A stretch of 50,337 nucleotides of DNA from Winogradskyella_A sp963966315 (GTDB lineage: Bacteria; Bacteroidota; Bacteroidia; Flavobacteriales; Flavobacteriaceae), in contig CAWZYX010000007.1 in assembly GCA_963966315.1 (NCBI GenBank), positions 1-50,337 of the forward strand, in the 5' to 3' direction. Positions 24,234 to 32,381 of this stretch are shown piece by piece. The notes under the pieces were generated by a model. The model was not told where the DNA came from. It did no database searches and worked only from the letters and a program-made list of their open reading frames with translations. The stretch's first letter is position 1; each line of letters opens with the position of its first letter. A program made the translations under genes and the position numbers.

Positions 24234-24259
24234 AAAGAGCCATAGTACTATGGCTCTTT
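24234..24259 (-). terminator. 26-bp perfect palindrome, terminator of the tricorn-like gene
   Basis: AAAGAGCCATAG and its complement meet without a spacer (centre GTAC side). On the minus strand the hairpin runs into CTTTTCTTT. It lies 25 nt after the tricorn-like stop and 83 nt before the fhs start. Confidence 0.75.
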
Positions 24260-24284
24260 ATGATTGCAGGTGATTGGTATTTGC

Positions 24285-27200
24285 TTAGTTTCTATTCTCG
24301 TATGGCGGGCGTTGTGGTGGTTTAAAACTATTTTTCATCCGCTTAAGCACTTCTTCTATGCCTGCTTCCAACTGGGCGTCGCGTCCTTTGGCAAGACTTT
24401 CAAAATCCTCAACCACTTTAATATCGGGGTCTACACCATGGCCTTCCTTAAACCATTCTCCCGAGGGGTCATACATCCTGAAGGTGGGTACGGTAACGTT
24501 CCCGTTGTCAATGAGTGCGGGTGTACCGGAGATCCCTATCAAGCCACCCCAGGTGCGGGTTCCGATGAGCGGACCGAGGTCGCGTTTTCTAAAATAATCG
24601 GGAAAGGCGTCCCCACCAGAACCACTGAACCCATTGATGAGCATTACCTTGGCCCCAAAATTCCCGGCTGGGGGCCATGCCCAGTCATTCCCGTCTCGCA
24701 CCGCCCAGAATGCCAGAGGCTCGCGATCGAGCAACTCAATGAAGCGATCCGGAATTTGTCCGCCACTATTAAAGCGCTCGTCAATAATGAGCCCTTCTTT
24801 GTCCATTTGTGCATAAAACTGCCTGATCAGTTCATTTTGACCATCAATACCTGTGCTTCTGACGTAGATGTATCCAACGCGGCCATTGGTAGCTTCATCA
24901 ACGCGTTTACGATTGTTCTCTATCCACCCCAGGTGTCTGAGCCGTGCTTCTGAGGAAAGTGGTTTTACCACTACCTGCTTTGCGTCTTTCAAATTAGTGG
25001 TCTTACTTACTGAAAGCTGCACAGCCTGATCAGCCATTCCCTGTAATGCGGCAGATATGGGTTGCTCGGTATCTACCGGTGTGCCATTAATGGCCAGGAT
25101 ATAATCCCCTTCGGCAATGTTCAGGCCGGGCTTTGCCAGCGGGGACTTCACTTCAGCATCCCAATCGGCACCAGTGAGAATTCTTGAGATCCGGAAGGCA
25201 CCCTTTTCCACCGTGAAATTGGCTCCCAGGTATCCCACGTTCATGCGCCTGCTTCTTTCGGTACTGCCACCGCCATTATAGGTATGAGAGGCGTTGAGTT
25301 CGGCAATAAGATCACCAATAATTATGTTCACATCGGTTCGTGTGCTGGCCTGTTCGACCAGAGTACCGTAGCGCTCTTTCATCAGGTCCCAGTCGACCCC
25401 ATGCATGTTCGGATCGTAGAAAAAATCACGCTCAAAACGCCACACATCACTAAAGATCTGTTTCCATTCTTCCTTTGGGACCACAGACATGCTCATGTCC
25501 TTTATCGGAACGGTTTTGTCAATTTTTTGCTTTTCTTCTGCAGATACCACAGCGAGCTGGCCTTTTTTCATGACCAGTAGCTTTTCACCATTGGCGGACA
25601 GATCGTAATTGGAAACACCATCCATGATCATCTTCACCTCCTGCTTTTTAAAGTCGTAGTAATGTAAAGCGGCTGATGAACCGGGTTCGGCTCCGGAATT
25701 CGGAAATTTGACGAAAACCAATTTTCCATTGGTCGCATTCAGACTGCTGTAATTGCCAGGTGGAACGTCCAGCAGTTCCACACGGCTTTCCATACTATCA
25801 AATTCTATAGTGGTTTTGGATCCTTTGTCATCGTCCTTTTTATTTTTCTGGTCCTTATCATCTTCCTTGGAACCTTCCTGGTCTTCTTTAACCTCTGAAG
25901 CATCGTTCTTAACCGGCATTAAGGATGAGGTATCCTTGGTTAGGGTGGTTACCGCAATATTTGTAGAGTTGGGATATACAAAGGTATTGTCCATGTCGGA
26001 ATACACAGGATTGAATGTGCGGCTGGTCGTAAAAAACAAATACTTCCCGTCTGTGCTGAAAGCCGGTTGAGCGTCCGCGTAATAACCGGAGGTGACCTGA
26101 GTGCTTTTGTTAGCATTAAGGTCATAAATAAAAAGCGCTGAGCGTGCTCGATTATCCAGTCCTCTCGAATAGGCCACATAGTTGCTGTCGGGAGACTAGG
26201 ACGCTGAAAAATTAGCGAGGGCACCTTGAAACATATATTTGCCTTTATCAATTTCAGTCTGCTTACCCGTTTCAACGTTAAGGACCTTAATGGACATGGA
26301 CTGGTCCACAAAGGCTACCTTTTTACTGTCCGGCGCCCAATGAATGGAGTAATAAAATCCCTCTTTATTTTTGGTGATGGTTTTAGGCGATCCGTTACCC
26401 GACATGTCATGGAGTGTCAACTGATACTCACCGGAAGCGTCACTCCAATAGGCCACATACTTCCCGTCCGGCGACCAGGAAGGACTGCGTTCAGCGGCCC
26501 CACTGCTGTTAGTCATATTCATAATAAAACCTTCGGTGGCCGGGAGATTGAACAGTTCACCTCTCGCCTGTACCACCACGCGCTTGCCGTCAGGACTTAC
26601 AGTAGCATCCTGCATGTAATCGGCTACTGATGTTATTTCGGGAATGAGGTGTTTTTGATCTGAGATCATTTGAATATTGATCTTATCGGTTGAACCGGAG
26701 GCCATATTGTATAGGAATAGATCGCCACCGGCCTCAAACACTATTTCCGAGCTACTATAACCCGGATAGGTTATATCAAAATCTTTGAATTCGGTCACCT
26801 GCGTATTGGAGCCCGAAGCGCTGTCGTATTTCCATAGGTTATTTCGTTGATGAGGGCCATTATCGGACATGTAATAAATGGCACCGTTAGTCCACATGGG
26901 GATCTCATCATTGGCTGGATTGTTGGTGATGTTCCGTGTCTGGAAGCTCGTGAGGTCAAAGACCAGAATATCCGGAGCGGTTCCTCCGCGGTAACGTTTC
27001 CAGTTTCTTGCCACCCTGGACCGATCTGTGTAGGCAAACTTTGAGCCGTCGGGAGAGAATGACCCGTATTCTCCGTAAGGGACATCTAACTTTGCGGGTG
27101 AACCACCCTCTGTGGCGATGGTATAAAACTGACTGTAACGCTGTCGTCCGCTTTCCCGTGAAGATGCAAATAAGACGGACTTACCATCGGGCGTCCAGCC

Positions 27201-27533
27201 TAAAACGCGATCATAAGCCCCATGGTAGGTGAGACGTTTTGGTATGCCCCCCGTGTTGCTAACCACATAGACGTCGTAATTGCCATTGTAATTGGCGGTG
27301 TAGGCGATCATCTTTCCATCCGGGGAGAACTTTGGATGTGCTTCTGCTCCCTGAGGAGAACTTAACCTAATGGCCAAACCACCAGATTTGGGTGCGATCC
27401 AGACGTCATCACCATAAGTGAACGTTACCTGTGTGTCGGACACATCGGGGTACTGCATTAGTTTTCCACTGACCTGTGCGGTCATGTAAGCACTCATCAA
27501 AAGGGCACAAAAAGTGCGAAGAAGGGTTTTCAT
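24285..27533 (-). pseudogene. Tricorn-like S41 protease, interrupted by an in-frame TAG
   Basis: The gene reads as one 1082-codon frame with a TAG at 26196-26198 (codon 446). The 445-aa front half has a signal peptide (to MTAQ) and WD40/PD40-type propeller repeats (KFSPDGKMIAYTAN, SWSPDGKYVAYWSD). After the stop the same frame resumes with SPDSNYVAYSRGLDN, an acidic linker, the second propeller part, a PDZ-like domain and an S41 peptidase core with the Ser in NGFSGSGGD. The propeller repeat pattern calls for Trp (TGG) exactly at the stop, so a single G-to-A change explains it. It is probably a recent pseudogene or a sequencing error. The back half alone lacks a signal peptide and would not be exported. 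Readthrough is possible but unsupported. Confidence 0.85.
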
Positions 27534-27567
27534 AAAATTCGGATTGATAATTAATACGGTAAGGTAA

Positions 27568-27575
27568 CAAAACTA
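27568..27575 (-). promoter_or_regulatory. Putative -7 box of the tricorn-like gene
   Basis: The complement reads TAGTTTTG, matching TAnnTTTG, 35 nt before the leftward ATG at 27533. It lies in the divergent gap with the rightward methyltransferase gene. Confidence 0.35.
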
Positions 27576-27647
27576 TTTGGGCTTGTTTGTGGAGGCTGAA
27601 TAAGGATAAAGATTTTATATACTTTATTTTACCCATAAATTAGCCTG

Positions 27648-28130
27648 ATGCATAATTTGAACGCGCATGATATGAATGATATCTTTAGCAATGAGTTTTT
27701 TGGGATCGGCATACAGAACGGGAAAACCCCTGAAAACCTGGGGGTTTTATGGCGTTCTGCGCAGAATATGGGAGCCTCCTTTATCTTTACAATTGGAAAC
27801 CGCTATGCCAAGCAAGCCTGCGATACCCACAATGCCGTGAAGGCCATGCCGTATTTTCATTACGACAGCTTTGATGATTTTTTTAAAAACCTGCCTAAGG
27901 GAGCGCGACTGGTGGGAGTGGAGTTAAGCGAGGAGGCAGAACCTCTGGAATCTTTTCACCACCCCAGACGCTGTGTGTATTTATTGGGTGCGGAGGATCA
28001 CGGCTTGTCTAAACAGGCCATTGAAAAAAGTCATTTTCTGCTGAAATTCAAGTCTCAGCTAAGTTTAAATGTGTCTGTGGCAGGCAGTATTGTTATGTAT
28101 GATAGAGGAATAAACAAACCAAGGTCGTAA
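27648..28130 (+). CDS. TrmH/SpoU-family RNA methyltransferase
   Basis: The 160-aa protein is a bare SPOUT domain. Family motifs: N-terminal TPENLGVLWRSAQNMGA, then LLGAEDHGLSK (motif 2) and LNVSVAGSIVMYD (motif 3), which form the knot that binds S-adenosylmethionine. Small members of this family 2'-O-methylate tRNA or rRNA ribose. The exact target is not readable, though the length resembles TrmL-type tRNA enzymes. The start may be the ATG at 27648 or the one at 27672. It lies 9 nt upstream of era on the same strand, so co-expression is likely. Confidence 0.88.
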   Translation: MHNLNAHDMNDIFSNEFFGIGIQNGKTPENLGVLWRSAQNMGASFIFTIGNRYAKQACDTHNAVKAMPYFHYDSFDDFFKNLPKGARLVGVELSEEAEPLESFHHPRRCVYLLGAEDHGLSKQAIEKSHFLLKFKSQLSLNVSVAGSIVMYDRGINKPRS

Positions 28131-28139
28131 CTTTGTCTC

Positions 28140-29030
28140 ATGTCAAAAAAGCACAAAGCCGGATATGTCAACATCATAGGCAACCCCAATGTTGGGAAGT
28201 CCACCCTCATGAATGCCTTTGTCGGTGAGAAACTATCCATCATCACCTCCAAGGCACAGACCACGCGTCACCGTATTTTAGGAATAGTGAATGGTGATGA
28301 TTTTCAGATGATCATCAGCGATACTCCCGGGATCATCAAACCAGCTTACCAGCTGCAGGAGTCCATGATGGATTTCGTTAAGTCGGCCTTTGAAGATGCC
28401 GATGTGCTGGTTTACATTGTTGAGATCGGAGAAAAAGCGCTGAAGGACGATGCCTTTTTTAACAAAATCACCAACTCCAAAATTCCTGTTTTACTGTTGC
28501 TGAACAAGATCGATAAATCTAATCAGGAGCAGCTGGAAGAACAGGCTGAGCTATGGCAGCAGAAGGTGCCCAATGCAGAGTTTTATCCAATTTCTGCGTT
28601 GAATGGCTTCAATGTGAAGAATGTGTTCGAACGCATTATCGAACTATTGCCGGAGTCACCGCCGTTCTATCCCAAGGACCAGTTGACAGACCGTCCCGAA
28701 CGATTTTTTGTGAATGAGACCATCAGAGAAAAGATCTTACTGCACTATAAGAAGGAGATCCCCTATGCGGTGGAGGTAGATACCGAAGAGTTTTTTGAGG
28801 AGGACCATATCATTAGAATGCGCTCGGTGATCATGGTGGAGCGAGACAGTCAGAAAGGGATCATCATTGGTCATAAAGGCTCGGCTCTGAAACGAGTGGG
28901 TGTGGAGGCACGTAAGGACCTGGAAGCCTTCTTTGGGAAGAAGGTCCACCTGGAACTCTATGTAAAGGTGAATAAAAACTGGAGAAGCAACCAGAAGCAG
29001 CTCAGGCGTTTTGGATATAATCCGTCCTAA
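28140..29030 (+). CDS. era: GTPase Era
   Basis: The 296-aa protein binds 16S rRNA and helps 30S maturation. G1 is GNPNVGKST (16-24), G3 DTPG, G4 NKID. The C-terminal KH domain has the GHKGSALKRVG-like loop and ends KVHLELYVKVNKNWRSN. Length is standard for Era. The gene follows the TrmH-type methyltransferase closely, so both serve RNA maturation. Its last 4 nt overlap the end of the convergent gene. Confidence 0.97.
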   Translation: MSKKHKAGYVNIIGNPNVGKSTLMNAFVGEKLSIITSKAQTTRHRILGIVNGDDFQMIISDTPGIIKPAYQLQESMMDFVKSAFEDADVLVYIVEIGEKALKDDAFFNKITNSKIPVLLLLNKIDKSNQEQLEEQAELWQQKVPNAEFYPISALNGFNVKNVFERIIELLPESPPFYPKDQLTDRPERFFVNETIREKILLHYKKEIPYAVEVDTEEFFEEDHIIRMRSVIMVERDSQKGIIIGHKGSALKRVGVEARKDLEAFFGKKVHLELYVKVNKNWRSNQKQLRRFGYNPS

Positions 29031-29554
29031 TGAGTTTCTAATTTAGAGAGGGTTTGCTCCATGAAGGCGTTGAGATCCTGCATCTGGGGCTTACCCCTTA
29101 GTCGGCCCAAACGACCAAAAAAGTACAGAGCAAACCAGATCACTACGGTCATAAGCGTTAAAAAGAGCTGAATGGCATAGCTCTGTTCCAGAGACCAGTT
29201 GGAGTAGGCCCATATCCCAAATACAAAAAATACCGTTGCCACCACAAAGTGCAAAAACATAAACATGGTCCAGACAGTTGGGTTAGGGCCAAAGAGACCG
29301 TACATCTTGGTCGAATTCTCGGAAAGGTCATTGACCTCCAGGTGCAACTGCGGAGACCAGTAATGCTGCAGGCGCCTTGGCAGCTTGATAAAAATATGAT
29401 CATCAACAATAGAGATGACAAAGGTACTGTCGCCTTCTTTTTCTTGTTGAAAGGCAGCAATGACCACCTCTTTATTATGATCAAGCAGCTTTTGAAACCG
29501 CGGTCTGAGGGCAATGGTCTTGGGTAGTTCCTGATGTTGAACGGACTCTGTCAT
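29027..29554 (-). CDS. Membrane protein of unknown function with two C-terminal helices
   Basis: The 175-aa protein has a cytoplasmic N-terminal domain (about 1-88; HNKEVVIAAFQQEKEGDSTF, then a strand-rich segment FIKLPRRLQHYWSPQLHLEV) followed by two membrane helices at about 92-116 and 127-149. A short charged tail follows. It recalls inner-membrane proteins of unknown role common in flavobacteria. It is convergent with era (4-nt overlap). No promoter assigned. Confidence 0.65.
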   Translation of the reverse strand: MTESVQHQELPKTIALRPRFQKLLDHNKEVVIAAFQQEKEGDSTFVISIVDDHIFIKLPRRLQHYWSPQLHLEVNDLSENSTKMYGLFGPNPTVWTMFMFLHFVVATVFFVFGIWAYSNWSLEQSYAIQLFLTLMTVVIWFALYFFGRLGRLRGKPQMQDLNAFMEQTLSKLETH

Positions 29555-29558
29555 AAGT

Positions 29559-31430
29559 CTAGCGAATGATTATGAACTCACAACGGCGGTTGATGGAGAA
29601 CTGAATTTCTGTACAGTTTCGGCCACAATCTACCAAGGGTCGGGTTTCACCAAAGCCTTTGGCTACAATACGTCCTTCCGAAATACCTTTGGATAAAATA
29701 TACTCCATGGCCGCATCGGCTCTTTTTTGCGACAAATTCATATTATATTCCGGGGAAGCACGCGAATCGGTATGGGCACCCAGTTCAATCTCCATTTTCG
29801 GATATTTCCTAAGCAGATCTATGAGTATATCCAGTGTTTGAGCGGCCTGGGGTTTGATTTCCCAGCGGTCCAAATCAAAATAGATATTTTCCAATTCGAT
29901 ATAGGTAAAGCCATCCTCTTTCTGAATAACAATGTCCTCGGCATCATCGTAAGACTCGAGTTTTAATTCTATATTAAAGGTGAGGTCCCCTGAGTCTGAA
30001 GTTGAAAACAACTCCGAGGTGCCAATATAAAGAGGTTTCTGTGCCTCTAATTGGTAGGTCTTATTGGGCTCGGTCGATAGTTCGTACCTCCCCAGTTCGT
30101 CGGTAATGACCGTTGCCAATGCATTGCCTTTGTCATCGTATAAAGTGACCTGTGTTTCCGGCAAAATTTCCTGGGTGTTGGCATCGGTGACCAAACCGCG
30201 GATCATATACTCACGATCTTTTGAGACGCGGGTAAACCGGTAGATCTGATCGATATCGAGCCTGTTGGAGGACAGGAAGCCCTCTTCTTCTGAACGACCA
30301 CTGGTGTATCCGAAATCATCACGTGAACTGTTCATTTCTTCCCCGAGATTAAGGGGGCTCAGGAAGGAATCGGATTCAAACCGGCTCAGATAGATATCCA
30401 GGCCACCGAACCCGGGATGACCGTTGGACGAAAAATAAAGCGTGCCGTCGGTATCAATAAATGGAAATTGCTCTCTGTGCTTTGTATTGATAGACGGTCC
30501 CAGGTTCACGGGCTCTCCGGTAGAACCATCCGGTTTCAGATCTACGTAATAAATGTCAAAAGAACCCTCCGAAACGGGCATGTCACTGGCAAAATAAAGC
30601 CGGTCTTCATCGGGGCTAAGGGCTGGGTGCTGCACCGAGTAAGAATCACTTGAAAAAGCAAGAGGTTCCGCTTTGCCCCAGTCACCATTGGCCCACTGGG
30701 CACGGTATATTTTCACCGTAGCAACTTTAACATCCTCGATCTGGTTCCGCTCTGGGTCGGTTCTAGAAAAGTAGATGGTCCGGCCATTTTTGGTAATGGC
30801 TACCGAAGCTTCGTGTGTTTTTGAATTGAGTGCATTGGAGTAAGGAATAATGCTGTCCAGAGTATTTTCCTCCGAAAGCGTTCCTTTGTACAGGTCCAGA
30901 TAAGGCTGATCGTTCCACTTGTATTTTTTGGAAGCGTTGCTAGCCGGTGATGCAAAGATCAGTTCTCCATTGTGTACGAAGGGACCAAAACTAACGGTCT
31001 GGCTGAAAGTGTTTAGCCGCTCTACCTCATAGGTGTAGGGCACGACCTCCTGAAGTAATTCTCTGAATTCTTCTGTATTGATGGAGATCCCGAGATAGGT
31101 GCTTGCAATGAGGTCGGCTTTGTAGTACTGCTTAATGCCTTTTAGAGCATCGGCATACCTGAAATAAAAACCTTCCGGAAAGGTCTCGTCGTAAGTTTCG
31201 TAAACCGTGTCATAAATTTTTGCCGCATTGCGAACGTCCAGGTTATAATAGTAGCAATCGCCCAGGTTCATCAGTGATTCACGGGTGGGTGGTAATTTCT
31301 TATAGATTTCAATAGCCTTTACGTAAGACCGTGTTTCAAATAGCTCATTGGCTTTTTTCAAGCTCTGCGTCGTTCCCGCAAATGGAATCAAGACCAAAAG
31401 AATCCTTATGTAAGCTGTCCTAAACATCAT
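29559..31430 (-). CDS. TPR / beta-propeller / OmpA-domain cell-envelope protein (PorE-like)
   Basis: I take the ATG at 31430, directly before a signal peptide (FRTAYIRILLVLIPFAGTTQ); product about 623 aa. Order of domains: TPR-like helices (about 20-115), PD40 propeller blades (HPALSPDEDRLYFASD, QFPFIDTDGTLYFSSNGH), a carboxypeptidase-regulatory-like beta domain (about 395-475), and a C-terminal OmpA domain with YFDLDRWEIKPQA and the peptidoglycan-binding segment NMNLSQKRADAAMEYI. The same order is known for PorE of the type IX secretion system. It is encoded right after the PorP/SprF family gene and the adhesin, so it probably anchors that secretion or surface complex to peptidoglycan. Confidence 0.85.
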   Translation of the reverse strand: MMFRTAYIRILLVLIPFAGTTQSLKKANELFETRSYVKAIEIYKKLPPTRESLMNLGDCYYYNLDVRNAAKIYDTVYETYDETFPEGFYFRYADALKGIKQYYKADLIASTYLGISINTEEFRELLQEVVPYTYEVERLNTFSQTVSFGPFVHNGELIFASPASNASKKYKWNDQPYLDLYKGTLSEENTLDSIIPYSNALNSKTHEASVAITKNGRTIYFSRTDPERNQIEDVKVATVKIYRAQWANGDWGKAEPLAFSSDSYSVQHPALSPDEDRLYFASDMPVSEGSFDIYYVDLKPDGSTGEPVNLGPSINTKHREQFPFIDTDGTLYFSSNGHPGFGGLDIYLSRFESDSFLSPLNLGEEMNSSRDDFGYTSGRSEEEGFLSSNRLDIDQIYRFTRVSKDREYMIRGLVTDANTQEILPETQVTLYDDKGNALATVITDELGRYELSTEPNKTYQLEAQKPLYIGTSELFSTSDSGDLTFNIELKLESYDDAEDIVIQKEDGFTYIELENIYFDLDRWEIKPQAAQTLDILIDLLRKYPKMEIELGAHTDSRASPEYNMNLSQKRADAAMEYILSKGISEGRIVAKGFGETRPLVDCGRNCTEIQFSINRRCEFIIIR

Positions 31431-31431
31431 A

Positions 31432-32373
31432 TTAGAAGAATCTGGGGGATTTGTCATAACCACCACCAATTCTGCTCAGATCGAACAACAGAAGGAACTC
31501 ATGCGTCCCCGAATTGAATCGTCCGAGATTGGAGGTTGTTTGTTCATACACATAGCCAATACGCACCGAGGGCAGGATCCTGAAATTACCCATCACCGCG
31601 TAGGAGTCATCAAACCTGTAGCCAATGCCCAGTTCAACGCGTTCATAGAGCAAGGTATTGGCCGTTAGATCTACCGACAGAGGAGCGTTTGCCACGGCCT
31701 TCATCATAAACGCCGGTTTCAGCTTGACGCGTTCTGAAAGGTTAAATACATAGCCACCCGTTAAAAAATAATGGATGTTCTCCGATCCCTGTGCCACCAC
31801 TCCACTGTCATTATCCAGATACTCGGTCTCGAGTAAATTGGGGGCGGAGAAGCCAACATAAAACTGATCTGAGAAGTAATACATTCCAAATCCCACATTC
31901 GGAAAGACCTCACTGATGTTATTCGCAAAGGTAGGGTCTGGCAGAGGATCGGAAAAAACGAACCCATCAAAATTAGTGCTGAAAAAACTAGCCCCGGCTT
32001 TAATTCCTAAAGAGAGTTTGGTGCGTTCCGAAATTGGAAGCACATAAGCAAAATCTGCGAAGACACTGGTGTTTTTTACAACCCCGCCAATTTCATCGTG
32101 AACAACTGAGAGACCACCCTCAACGCGCTTACCAAAAGTGGCATGACCAAAAAAGGTGCCGGTTTCAGGACCGCCAACAGCAGAATTCCATTGCGAGCGG
32201 TAGAGGAGTCCAAAGTTGATGGCTGTGGGGTCATCTGTGGCGTAAGCCGGATTGATAACACTCATATTGTACATGTACTGAGTGAACTGTGGATCCTGCT
32301 GGGCATAAGATTGAAGTGCAACAAACACCATAAGGGTGCCGGAGTAAACTATTTGTTTGAATTTTAACTTCAT
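31432..32373 (-). CDS. PorP/SprF family type IX secretion outer-membrane protein
   Basis: The 313-aa protein starts from the ATG at 32373 (a GTG at 32382 is less likely). The signal peptide ends near QSYAQ. It is followed by QDPQFTQYMYNMSVINPAYA, the hallmark N-terminus of PorP/SprF proteins, and by an outer-membrane barrel with repeated aromatic strands. SprF-type proteins help the secretion or attachment of a specific large adhesin encoded next to them, here the adhesin at 32382-35201. Stop and start overlaps with both neighbours show one operon. Confidence 0.93.
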   Translation of the reverse strand: MKLKFKQIVYSGTLMVFVALQSYAQQDPQFTQYMYNMSVINPAYATDDPTAINFGLLYRSQWNSAVGGPETGTFFGHATFGKRVEGGLSVVHDEIGGVVKNTSVFADFAYVLPISERTKLSLGIKAGASFFSTNFDGFVFSDPLPDPTFANNISEVFPNVGFGMYYFSDQFYVGFSAPNLLETEYLDNDSGVVAQGSENIHYFLTGGYVFNLSERVKLKPAFMMKAVANAPLSVDLTANTLLYERVELGIGYRFDDSYAVMGNFRILPSVRIGYVYEQTTSNLGRFNSGTHEFLLLFDLSRIGGGYDKSPRFF

Positions 32374-32381
32374 TGTGTGCA

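Noticed and set aside
26196..26198. TAG read as pyrrolysine or programmed readthrough
   Set aside because: No Pyl genes or recoding structure are visible, the position is a normal Trp of a repeat, and a single substitution explains it.
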